DNA of 12,647 bases, taken from positions 1 to 12,647 of the forward strand of contig CALLQJ010000372.1 of NCBI GenBank assembly GCA_938014865.1, written 5' to 3'. A model generated the notes under the pieces. That model worked only from the letters and a program-made list of their open reading frames with translations, did no database searches and was not told the origin of the DNA. Position numbers and translations under genes: made by a program. The DNA comes from an uncultured Fastidiosipila sp. (GTDB taxonomy: Bacteria; Bacillota; Clostridia; Saccharofermentanales; Fastidiosipilaceae). Shown piece after piece: positions 1 through 7,655 of this stretch (position 1 is its first letter; every line of letters begins with the position of its first letter).

Positions 1-947
1 TGCTCCACCAGGTTCTGCGTCCGGTCAAAACGCAGCACCTTGCGCAGGCGTCTGGGAAGGGTCTGTTCCCCCTTGGTTTCCCGCACGCCCAAAAGCCGGT
101 GCAGAACCGTCCGCAGCGCGTCGCCGTTTTCCAAGGTATAGAGCCTGCCGTGCACGGCAATGGAAATGGTCCCGCGTTCTTCGGAGACCACAATGGAAAT
201 GGCATCCCCGATTTCGCTGACTCCGATCGCCGCACGGTGGCGGGTACCGAGTTCCCGCCTCAGCTGATAGCTGTCGCTCAGGGGCACGTGCACACGCGTC
301 GCATAAATGCGCCCCTGCCGGATAATGACCGCGCCGTCGTGCATGGGCGAATTTTTGTAGAAAATCTGCCGCAGTGCCGCCGAGGTCAGTTCGGCATCCA
401 CAATGACCGCCGTCCCCGACTCAATCAGGTCGCCGAGTTTGGTCTGCCGTTCAATAATAATCAGGGCACCGGTATATTCTTCCGCCATGGTCTCACAGGC
501 CACGACGATGGATTCGATAATATTGTGAATAAGCTTGCCGTTTCCGTCTTCCTCATCCCGCTGTGTAAAAAAGACCGAGGAATTTCGCCCCACCGATTCC
601 AGGGCACGCCGCAATTCCGGCTGAAAAATGACCACTAAACCTAAGGCCAAGACCGAGACCGAATTCACCAGCACAAAACTGATGGTCGAAAGCCCCAAAG
701 CCCCGGCAATCACGGTAAACAAAAAGAGCCAGAGCAAGCCTTTCAGAAGCTGCCAGGCCCGGGTCTCACTGAGAAGTTTCAAGATATAATAAAGCGCCAG
801 TGTCGTCACGCCGATATCCAGGATAGAAACAAAGATATCCCAAGGGCTGCTGAAAAGAAGCAGTCCGTTGCGAAGCTCACTGATGAGATCGTCAAAAAAA
901 TCGTTAAAGCCGCTGCCTACCGCAAAGATCTGAAATAACGCCTGCAC
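1..947 (-). CDS. cdaA: Diadenylate cyclase CdaA (C-terminus cut by window edge)
   Basis: Membrane-bound enzyme that condenses two ATP into the second messenger c-di-AMP. I translated this strand by hand: 315 codons are open from a GTG start to the window edge, with no stop seen. Three hydrophobic segments lie at about residues 38-58, 67-87 and 90-108. The DAC (DisA_N) domain follows at about 110-285. It carries both catalytic signatures, DGA at 204-206 (in NSPMHDGAVII) and RHR at 236-238 (in GTRHRAAIG), so the enzyme looks active. The GTG start is supported by GGAGG seven bases upstream, in the 14-base gap after the Crp-family gene, which implies co-transcription. It is longer than Bacillus CdaA (about 273 aa): about 20 extra residues at the N-terminus and a basic tail of at least 30 beyond the domain. 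In many Firmicutes cdaR and glmM follow cdaA; that part lies outside the window. The identification is secure; the start is likely. Confidence 0.95.
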   Translation of the reverse strand, partial: MQALFQIFAVGSGFNDFFDDLISELRNGLLLFSSPWDIFVSILDIGVTTLALYYILKLLSETRAWQLLKGLLWLFLFTVIAGALGLSTISFVLVNSVSVLALGLVVIFQPELRRALESVGRNSSVFFTQRDEEDGNGKLIHNIIESIVVACETMAEEYTGALIIIERQTKLGDLIESGTAVIVDAELTSAALRQIFYKNSPMHDGAVIIRQGRIYATRVHVPLSDSYQLRRELGTRHRAAIGVSEIGDAISIVVSEERGTISIAVHGRLYTLENGDALRTVLHRLLGVRETKGEQTLPRRLRKVLRFDRTQNLVE

Positions 948-961
948 TTCGTTCCTCCGCT

Positions 962-1705
962 CTACAAGCCCTCCAATTCCTCAAGCTCACCGTCCAGTTC
1001 AAGAGCAGGTAAATTCGTCAGCCAGATGACCCGGCCGTTCACCCGGATCAGGCCTTCTTTTTCCATACGCACCAGCTCGCGCGAAAAGGAAGGACGCGGC
1101 ATGGCCAAAAGCTTCGCGGCCACTTCTTTGGAAACCGGCAGCTCAACCGAAGGCGTTACTTCTTTGGCTTTCTTCTGCATATGGCCGTAGCGCCGGTCTT
1201 CGTCCTCCTGATTTTCGTAATAAAGTTCAAGCAGATAACGTGTAATTTTCAGGCGGAGATTACGCTGGGATAATGTATTGATACGAACATATTGTTCAAG
1301 CAGTTTATCCGAGAGGTCACGCATAAAATTCAAGCGCAGTTCCTCGTCATTATCGAGCATGATCATGATGGCATCCCGCGGGACCTGAATCACCTGGGCA
1401 TTGGCTACCGCCTCCACCGAATAGGTGTATTCCCTCTGACTGCCGAAAAAGAATTCTTCGCCGAAGCTGTCCCCCGCCTCTAGAAGGTTCAAGGTGACAT
1501 ACTCGCCGTCGGCCGCATACTTCTGCACGGCCAAAGTGCCTGAAACAACGGTAAACACGCCGTCACAGCGGTCCCCCTCGTTCACGACAATTTCGCCTTT
1601 CCAGAACAGACGTATCGTCGACCTGGCACAGTACGGCTGAAAAGTGCTGTGATCTATGCTCTCGAAGAGTTTCGTCTTTGCCAGTACCTCGCAAATTTTT
1701 TTCAC
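962..1705 (-). CDS. Crp/Fnr-family transcriptional regulator
   Basis: DNA-binding regulator with an N-terminal cyclic-nucleotide-binding-type beta barrel (about residues 10-120), a dimerisation helix (about 122-150) and a C-terminal winged HTH (about 150-230). The HTH core PVSKEVAAKLLAMPRPSFSR is typical of the family. The barrel retains the FGE turn of the phosphate-binding cassette, but the Arg-Ser pair of E. coli CRP that contacts cAMP is replaced (REYTYSV). Cysteines are only at 5, 26 and 47, not an Fnr iron-sulfur cluster. So neither cAMP nor oxygen sensing is indicated, and the ligand is unknown. I chose the GTG at 1705 (247 aa) because GGAGG lies 10 bases upstream. An upstream TTG at 1801 would add 32 residues but has no good ribosome binding site. 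A TAGAAT box at 1780-1785 could be part of a promoter, without a clear -35. cdaA follows after 14 bases, so the regulator may control c-di-AMP synthesis or respond to it. Confidence 0.85.
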   Translation of the reverse strand: MKKICEVLAKTKLFESIDHSTFQPYCARSTIRLFWKGEIVVNEGDRCDGVFTVVSGTLAVQKYAADGEYVTLNLLEAGDSFGEEFFFGSQREYTYSVEAVANAQVIQVPRDAIMIMLDNDEELRLNFMRDLSDKLLEQYVRINTLSQRNLRLKITRYLLELYYENQEDEDRRYGHMQKKAKEVTPSVELPVSKEVAAKLLAMPRPSFSRELVRMEKEGLIRVNGRVIWLTNLPALELDGELEELEGL

Positions 1706-1812
1706 CTGGGCCTGTCCTCCCGCTAAAAATAAAACGCCGGCTAAGTGGCTTTCCCCGACTCCCGCCGAGCGTCTAATTAATTCTAACATACCATTGTGCA
1801 AATTTCTTCCGA

Positions 1813-1858
1813 AGAAAAGCCCTCCGCCCGCAGGATTTGCCCGCTCCGGGAAGGCTTT
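1813..1858 (-). terminator. Probable intrinsic terminator after the response-regulator gene
   Basis: Read on the minus strand, AAAGCCTT and CCCG pair with CGGG and AGGGCTTT, with a three-base bulge on the 3' arm and a 16-base loop. The stem is followed by TTTTCTTC. It lies about 40 bases past the restored stop of the broken regulator gene and just before the Crp gene, where a terminator separating the two minus-strand units would be expected. The bulge and short T-run make it moderate rather than strong. Confidence 0.5.
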
Positions 1859-1896
1859 GTGAGGCTCGGGAAAGAAGGATTCGGGAGACTGTTCTA

Positions 1897-3359
1897 TTAC
1901 TTGTCTCCTTCAGCTTTCATATATTTACTCGGGCTCATTCCCGTGTATTTTTTAAAGACCTGGCTGAAATAATTCGGATTATTTCCGAAACCCACGAGTG
2001 CGGCGATATCCTTAATATTATCTTTTTTATAGACCTTCATCAGACGGATCGCTTCTTCCATGCGCAGTGAAGTCAGGTATTCCGAAAAACGGACTCCCTC
2101 TTCCCGGATGAATTGCTTACTGAGATGGATAAATTCTCATCTTGCAAGTTACGGGTCACATAATATTTGAGCTGCTGAACAGGACTTAACTCACGTCTTT
2201 GGCTGTGAGGAAGCAGCAAAAGCTGTGAAAAAACATCTCTGAGAGCCGCGAGATCCGTACAGCTGACTATACGCTGATAGCCGAGCATCACCCGGCTTTC
2301 ATAAGCAGCATCTGATTCCGCGAGGCCGGTATAAAGGCTGACAGCCAGCGTTTTAGCTGTCTGTAAATTCATGGCGTCCGGAAAAATCTCCCGGCAGATT
2401 TCGGCAAAATCCTCTTCCGCATCTAACGGATTTAAACGCTCCAGCACATTTCGCAGCTTACCCGGAGAATATAAAGAATTTCGGATAAAAGTTTTTTTCT
2501 CCCGAAACACAAGCAATATATCGGAATAAGGCGCTAATTGCTCCAAGAGCTTCCGGAAAAGCGCTTTTTCTTCTTCAAAGCGTAAAAATTCCACGGTCAG
2601 CCCCCGGCAGCAGCTGTGGCCGGATAAAACTTTATAAAGCCGTTCCTCCAGTGCCGCCTGCATCGACAGCATCGCTGCCGGACTTAAAAAGAAAATTTTA
2701 TCGCGTACTGCCATCAGCGGGAAGTCCGCTATGCTCTCATTTGCCTGCAGAAAATGCATCAGCTGCTGCGGAAAATCTGTGTCTGCAATATTTTTCAAAT
2801 CGGAAAGGACACAGAGTATCTTTGTTTTTTCACCCGCTTGCAAAATGTGACTATATTTATGAAAAACATCCGGAAACGCACTGCGTGTCTCCAAACCCTC
2901 CATTAAAAAAGCCTGCTGGTAAAAGGAGAGCAGTTCCCTATTCTGCTCACCTTGATGTGAATCTTCTTTTTCCCGGCGTGCTGCAATATCCTGACGAATG
3001 GCCGTCAGGCTTTCAATCAGCTCCTCCTTGGAAGTAGGTTTCAGAAGATAATGTCGCACACCGTAGCGCATGGCCTGCCGGGCATATTCAAACTCATCGT
3101 AGCCGGAAAGCACGATAAAATCGATCGTGTTATCCATGCCTTGTGCACGTTCAATCAATTCAAGTCCGCTCAGAACAGGCATGCGAATATCGGTAATCAC
3201 CACATCGGGATATTCATCATTTAAAAGATTCAGTGCTTCCATCCCGTTTTTTGCGCTGCCCACAAGCTCATAACCATAGGCTTCATAGTCAATCATTTTT
3301 GATAAGGCGTCACGGATGATAAATTCGTCATCTACAATCAGCAGTCTCAGCTTATCCAT
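1897..3359 (-). pseudogene. AraC-type (YesN-like) response regulator, frameshifted in the DNA-binding domain
   Basis: Partner regulator of the adjacent YesM-type kinase. The receiver domain (residues 1-120) is complete: acidic pair D10/D11, phospho-acceptor D57 in ITDIRMP, S85 and K107. A long linker of about 270 residues follows. The AraC HTH begins normally (YVTRNLQDENLS, ending at residue 411), then shifts frame at about 2125-2129 and stops at 2073. From there an alternative frame reads HLSKQFIREEGVRFSEYL and continues through a perfect second HTH (IKDIAALVGFGNNPNYFSQV) to TAA at 1897-1899. Compared with the family consensus, about 15 residues are missing between DENLS and LSK, so the lesion looks like a deletion of about 43 bases (3n+1) removing helix 2 and part of the recognition helix of the first HTH. 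The ATG overlaps the kinase stop by 8 bases and has GGAG at 3369-3372. The product as written (428 aa) should not bind DNA normally. An assembly error is possible. Confidence 0.88.
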
Positions 3360-5124
3360 CAGCTTTTTCTCCGCTTCTATCTTTGGGAATTTTCAGTTTT
3401 ATTGTGGCCCGCTCTTCATAGTTATAAATTTCAAGGCCGTAATCTTCACCAAAAAGAAGGCGCAGCCGATCATCGATATTCATCAGGCCGATGCCGGATC
3501 CGTTTGCTTCAAAACTCTTATCCCGAAGTTTTTGCAGGATATCATCTTCAAACTGTGAACCGGTATTCGAAACGATAATGACAAAATGATCTCCCTTATC
3601 TTTGATATCTAAGTAGATGCTGCAATCTTCCATGGTGTAGTCAAGGGTATATTTAAGTGCATTTTCTACCAGCGGCTGAATACATAATTTCGGAACTAAA
3701 AGATTCTCAAGGTCAGGATCGATCGTCGCTATGAATTCAAAGCGGTCACCGAAACGTATCTTCTGAATAGCCAGATAACTGTCCAGGATGGCCAGTTCCT
3801 GTTTGAGGCTGATCAGTTCCCCAGGTCCGCTTACCGCTGTCCGGAACAAATGGGCCAAAGCCCGGCTCATTGTCGCGATCTCATCAATCCCGTATTGCTG
3901 AGCCCGCCAATTGATCGTGTCTAATGTATTGTAAAGGAAGTGCGGATTAATCTGCTGCTGCAGCATCCTGATTTTTGTATCTTTTAGAAGAATTTCCTTT
4001 TCATAGTTCTCGTTCTTTAATCTCCGGACACTCTCCGTCATTTCATCAAAATGTTGATGAATCAATCCTATTTCGTCCTGACGCTGCGAATAATCATAAA
4101 TGACGGGGAGATCTTCCTCTGTTTTGCCGAAATGCTTAATTTTCATCAGAAGATAATCCAGATGACGGAACACTTTTTTGATCTGCCGCCGCAATACGAT
4201 TAGTAAAAGAACACTAAAAATGAAAACTGCAACTATACACAGATGTCTTGCCCGTTGGATATCTTTGAAAATCTGATTATAATTTTGCAGATAAATACAT
4301 CTGAATCCATATTCTGAACTATATGCTTGACTAATAAATATTTTTTCATCATGCAAAGTTTGTATTTCAAAATTATTATTTAAAGAAACAGTAAATCGAC
4401 TATTTCTAAAATCGGGTGGATACAAAATTTCTTGATCATTTAATAAGAGGAAATCTGCACCTGATTCATCAAAACCAGTTTCTTTCAGGGTATCTTGTAT
4501 AAGATTATTGATATTAAAAACTACATACACCTGCGCTAACTCATCCAAAGTCAGATATTTAATTTGTAGAATCTGACGCCCTAATAGATAATAATCCGGA
4601 TTTTTTCCTGCTTTATCCCAAATAACTTGTCCTCGTGCAGATTGAGTTCTTTTGATTAAATTTTCAGATATGTAATTACGATAATCATGATTATTCCCCA
4701 GAGAAAAATTATCCTGCTCATTTAAATACAGATGAATTGACTCAACATAATTGTTTTTGATCACATAAGAAGTTAAGGCACTATATAATCTTTTTCTTAA
4801 TTTCGATATTTCATATTGATTATCTTCATATTTTAATTTGATTAATGATTCCTGAACTTCAGAATCTGATAAGAAACTAAAAGATAGATCTTCCAAATCT
4901 TTAAATTCCGTTTCTATTCTGCTTACTACATTCCGTAACAAGGCCGCATTAGTTTCGTAAAGTGTGTGATCGTATTTTAATAACATTAAATTAAGAGAGA
5001 TTAGAAAAACAAATAATAATAATAAAAAAACACATAGTAATGTAATAATAAGTTTTCGGTAAAGTGAGAAGCCGTGAATAAAATTATCGATTCGAGAATG
5101 GAATTTCTTAAATTTATTTTTCAT
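3352..5124 (-). CDS. YesM-type sensor histidine kinase
   Basis: Membrane sensor kinase of 590 aa. TM1 is at about 23-50 and TM2 at about 294-312, flanking an extracytoplasmic sensor domain of about 240 residues that resembles the Cache-like sensors of the family. A HAMP-like linker (about 313-372) leads to the His_kinase motif QQQINPHFLYNTLD with phospho-acceptor His395. An HATPase domain follows, with the N-box LVENALKY (Asn488) and the G-box NGSGIGL at 541-547. In Bacillota such YesM/YesN pairs commonly sit beside carbohydrate ABC transporter operons and sense the sugar or the loaded binding protein. Here the gene is divergent from such an operon, so a pectin-oligosaccharide signal is plausible. 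A good promoter lies upstream, but the ribosome binding site is weak. The sensor half of the coding sequence is strikingly AT-rich (11 G/C of 60 at 4321-4380), while the catalytic half near 3841-3900 is about 55% G/C. Its partner regulator is broken. Confidence 0.93.
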   Translation of the reverse strand: MKNKFKKFHSRIDNFIHGFSLYRKLIITLLCVFLLLLFVFLISLNLMLLKYDHTLYETNAALLRNVVSRIETEFKDLEDLSFSFLSDSEVQESLIKLKYEDNQYEISKLRKRLYSALTSYVIKNNYVESIHLYLNEQDNFSLGNNHDYRNYISENLIKRTQSARGQVIWDKAGKNPDYYLLGRQILQIKYLTLDELAQVYVVFNINNLIQDTLKETGFDESGADFLLLNDQEILYPPDFRNSRFTVSLNNNFEIQTLHDEKIFISQAYSSEYGFRCIYLQNYNQIFKDIQRARHLCIVAVFIFSVLLLIVLRRQIKKVFRHLDYLLMKIKHFGKTEEDLPVIYDYSQRQDEIGLIHQHFDEMTESVRRLKNENYEKEILLKDTKIRMLQQQINPHFLYNTLDTINWRAQQYGIDEIATMSRALAHLFRTAVSGPGELISLKQELAILDSYLAIQKIRFGDRFEFIATIDPDLENLLVPKLCIQPLVENALKYTLDYTMEDCSIYLDIKDKGDHFVIIVSNTGSQFEDDILQKLRDKSFEANGSGIGLMNIDDRLRLLFGEDYGLEIYNYEERATIKLKIPKDRSGEKADG

Positions 5125-5182
5125 AAAATGGGCACACTCATTTATTTAAGCGAAATGAATAGTTCAAACACAATACTGGCTT

Positions 5183-5211
5183 TTTATATAAAGAAAATCA
5201 AGTTACGTCAA
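5183..5211 (-). promoter_or_regulatory. Sigma-A-type promoter for the kinase/regulator operon
   Basis: On the minus strand TTGACG (5206-5211) is followed after exactly 17 bases by TATAAA (5183-5188), a near-consensus housekeeping promoter. It lies about 60 bases upstream of the kinase ATG. The -35 overlaps an imperfect palindrome, CAAGTTACGTCAATTG (5200-5215), in which 12 of 16 positions are symmetric. This could be an operator, but nothing else supports that. Confidence 0.65.
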
Positions 5212-5245
5212 TTGTTTTTCAACAAGAAGACGGTTTTTTGACCAC

Positions 5246-5273
5246 TTTACTCGCTTTTTTTAATTTTTATAAT
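5246..5273 (+). promoter_or_regulatory. Candidate promoter for the transporter operon
   Basis: A consensus TATAAT at 5268-5273 is preceded after 16 bases by TTTACT (5246-5251), a poor -35 match. A better -35, TTGACC at 5238-5243, is 24 bases from the -10 box, too far for direct use. A weak -35 with a perfect -10 is typical of activator-dependent promoters, which fits an operon controlled by an AraC-type regulator. Transcription would begin about 45 bases before the binding-protein start. Confidence 0.5.
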
Positions 5274-5326
5274 GCAAAAATACAATTAAATTATAGTCAG
5301 AAATTAATTTTCTAAAGGAGGAAAAA

Positions 5327-6676
5327 ATGAAAAAGAAAATTTTTGCATTTGTTTTTTCAACAATTTTTATTTTCGGTACTGTAGTTGGATGCGGAAATAA
5401 CAATGGAACAAATAGCTCAGGAAAACAGGGGGAAGATGCAGAAGTAACTAGTGAAAATAAAGAAACAGAAAACGATAACAATAACGAAAACAGCGAGATT
5501 ATTTTAGGCTTTTATTGGTGGGGAAATCAAGTCCGTAATGATGTAACTAAAAGAGCCTTGGACCTTTACATGGAACAAAATGAAGGTGTAGTTATAAAAC
5601 CTGAATTTTCAGATTGGGGCGGTTATTGGGATAAGCTTGCTGCTATGACTGCAGGCGGTAACATGCCCGATATCGTTCAACAAGACTATAGTTTCTTAAA
5701 TCAATATAACGACAGTGGACAATTAGCAGATTTAAAACCTTTTATGGATGACGGAACAATTGACATCTCAAAAGTTCCGGAGAGCATTATTGAGTCGGGC
5801 AAGATCGATGATAAAATCATTGCATTAAGTAATGGGTCTAACGCGCCAAGCTTTGCATATGATAAGGCGGTTGTAGAAGAAGCTGGTGTTACTATTCCAC
5901 TTCAAATGACCATGAATGAATTTTATGAAATCAGTGAAATAATTTACGAAAAAACCGGTAAACTCACTTTTTTTGACACAGGAATAAACGCTTTGCAGCT
6001 TTATACAAGAGGATGTGGCTCTCATATGTTTGAAGAATTTGCGGAAGGCGATTATAGTTCTTCAACGAAATTTTATTCCTTAGCAAAACGATTCAGTGAT
6101 TCTCCATCAGCTATTCCTCCGGAAATCCTTACAGAAAAAGATCCGGGAGTTATCGAAACAAAACCGATTATTGATGGTACAACATGGAATGATTTCTCTT
6201 TCTCAAACCAGTATATAAGCATTTCTGAGGCTACTGGAAGAGATATTGGAATTACCATGATTCCTATTGATGACGACGCAACAACTCAGCCAATGTTTTT
6301 AAAACCGAGCCAATTCTTCTCCATTGCTGAAACATCTGATCACAAAGAAGAAGCGGCTAAAGTGCTTGACTATATCACCAATAGTATTGAATGCAATAAA
6401 ATCTTGAAAGCTGAAAGAGGAATACCTATCAATACAGAAGTTGCAGAGGCTTTAAAAGCAGAAGTAGATCCGACTTTTGCAGTAGTGTTTGACTATATCA
6501 ACGAAGTCGGTAAAGTTGCCACACCTATTGATGATCCGGATCCTAACGGAAAAGGTGAGATTGAACAACTAATAAACAGAGTTGGGGAAGATCTTCGTTA
6601 CGGAGAAGTTACTGCTGATGAGGCAGCTAAAAATGTAGTTGATCAGTCCAAGAGCATCCTTGAATCGTCAAATTAA
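5327..6676 (+). CDS. ABC transporter sugar-binding lipoprotein (family 1)
   Basis: Extracytoplasmic solute-binding lipoprotein of 449 aa that would capture oligosaccharides and deliver them to the two permeases encoded downstream. The N-terminus is a lipoprotein signal: basic MKKK, a hydrophobic core, and a VVGC lipobox with Cys22 as the lipidated residue. An Asn/Glu/Ser-rich spacer to about residue 55 forms a flexible tether. The fold then starts with IILGFYWWGN, followed by the typical EQNEGVVIKPEF and MPDIVQQDY segments of family 1 binding proteins. The length is close to YesO (about 427 aa) of the Bacillus rhamnogalacturonan importer and shorter than LplA or YtcQ (about 500 aa). The start is certain, with AAAGGAGG at 5314-5321. 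A strong hairpin follows the stop. The gene is AT-rich compared with the enzyme genes of the same cluster. The substrate is inferred from neighbours only. Confidence 0.92.
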   Translation: MKKKIFAFVFSTIFIFGTVVGCGNNNGTNSSGKQGEDAEVTSENKETENDNNNENSEIILGFYWWGNQVRNDVTKRALDLYMEQNEGVVIKPEFSDWGGYWDKLAAMTAGGNMPDIVQQDYSFLNQYNDSGQLADLKPFMDDGTIDISKVPESIIESGKIDDKIIALSNGSNAPSFAYDKAVVEEAGVTIPLQMTMNEFYEISEIIYEKTGKLTFFDTGINALQLYTRGCGSHMFEEFAEGDYSSSTKFYSLAKRFSDSPSAIPPEILTEKDPGVIETKPIIDGTTWNDFSFSNQYISISEATGRDIGITMIPIDDDATTQPMFLKPSQFFSIAETSDHKEEAAKVLDYITNSIECNKILKAERGIPINTEVAEALKAEVDPTFAVVFDYINEVGKVATPIDDPDPNGKGEIEQLINRVGEDLRYGEVTADEAAKNVVDQSKSILESSN

Positions 6677-6691
6677 AATTACTTGACTTCA

Positions 6692-6724
6692 AATTTCTCC
6701 TGGCCTAAATCGCCAGGAGAAATT
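6692..6724 (+). other. Intercistronic hairpin between binding protein and first permease
   Basis: A perfect 12-base-pair inverted repeat, AATTTCTCCTGG and CCAGGAGAAATT, encloses a 9-base loop. It starts 16 bases after the stop of the binding-protein gene and ends just before the permease ribosome binding site (AGGAGG at 6731-6736). No T-run follows, so it is more likely a 3'-end RNA stabiliser or partial attenuator than a full terminator. Such hairpins are common after binding-protein genes, where they let the lipoprotein be made in excess of the permeases. Confidence 0.8.
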
Positions 6725-6744
6725 ATATACAGGAGGTTTTGTGA

Positions 6745-7653
6745 ATGAAAAAGCAAAATAAGTTACGACATTATTTAGGCAAACAAGAAATTGCAGGATA
6801 TGTATTTATACTACCGTTTATTATAGGATTTTTAGCCTTTATGGCTATTCCAATGTTCCTTTCATTTGTTTTTTCTTTCACAGATTACGATATTTTATCA
6901 AAACCTGCATTTATAGGAATTAATAACTTTAAGAACATGTTCTTCAATGATCCTAAGTTTTGGAAAGTTTTTAAAGTTACCCTCAAGTATGTTATATTTT
7001 CAGTTCCATTAAAACTTCTAATGGCTTTATTAGTTGCTTTACTACTCGTCCGAAATACAAAACTCTCCGGATTTTATCGTGCTGTCTATTATCTACCTTC
7101 TATCATCGGTTCATCAGTCGCTGTCGCTATTCTTTGGAGGAGAATGTTTGCCAGTGATGGCGTTATTAATTCAATTCTCCAAAGTATTGGAATTCCATCT
7201 AACATTCCTTGGTTGGGAAGAGAAAGTACAGCAATATGGACATTGATTATTTTAACTGTTTGGCAATTCGGTTCCTCAATGTTAATTTTTCTTTCTGGTA
7301 TAAAACAGATCCCCGTCACGCTTTATGAATCAGCTAAAGTTGACGGAGCCATCGGTATTCAGCGTTTTTTCAAAATTACATTGCCGATGCTGACTCCGAC
7401 GATATTTTTTAATTTAATCAATCAGCTTATAAACGGTTTCATGGCCTTTACGCAAAGCTACATCATCACACAGGGCAAACCGCGTGACAGCACCTTATTT
7501 TATACAGTCTATATGTATCAAAATTCATTTACCTATAACAAGATGGGCTACGGTTCCGCCATGGCCTGGTTTATGATTCTGATTTTAAGTGTTTTAACCT
7601 TCATACTCTTCAAAACACAAAAGTATTGGGTTTACTATGAAGCGGAGAATTGA
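6745..7653 (+). CDS. Sugar ABC transporter permease (UgpA/LplB/YesP type)
   Basis: First membrane subunit of the oligosaccharide importer, 302 aa. Six hydrophobic segments are visible, at about 17-45, 78-103, 115-132, 165-186, 218-242 and 271-290. The cytoplasmic EAA loop that docks onto the ATPase is at about 195-217 (YESAKVDGAIGIQRFFKITL). The N-terminal motif FILPFIIGFLAF and the following SFTDYD are characteristic of this permease class. The size matches YesP (about 309 aa). The start has an ideal AGGAGG eight bases upstream. The stop lies three bases before the ATG of the second permease, so the two are translationally linked. No ATP-binding subunit is encoded in the window; permeases of this class in Firmicutes usually share a distant MsmX-type ATPase. 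Confidence 0.93.
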   Translation: MKKQNKLRHYLGKQEIAGYVFILPFIIGFLAFMAIPMFLSFVFSFTDYDILSKPAFIGINNFKNMFFNDPKFWKVFKVTLKYVIFSVPLKLLMALLVALLLVRNTKLSGFYRAVYYLPSIIGSSVAVAILWRRMFASDGVINSILQSIGIPSNIPWLGRESTAIWTLIILTVWQFGSSMLIFLSGIKQIPVTLYESAKVDGAIGIQRFFKITLPMLTPTIFFNLINQLINGFMAFTQSYIITQGKPRDSTLFYTVYMYQNSFTYNKMGYGSAMAWFMILILSVLTFILFKTQKYWVYYEAEN

Positions 7654-7655
7654 TA

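Noticed and set aside
99..638. Plus-strand open frame of 179 codons
   Set aside because: It is antisense to the DAC domain of cdaA, which I read directly on the minus strand with DGA and RHR motifs.
1706..1801. N-terminal extension of the Crp-family protein from a TTG codon
   Set aside because: Open frame, but the TTG lacks a ribosome binding site. The GTG at 1705 has GGAGG, and the family fold begins just after it.
5148..5162. Possible catabolite-repression (cre) site TTTAAGCGAAATGA
   Set aside because: The central CG is present but the flanking TG and CA positions of the cre consensus do not match.
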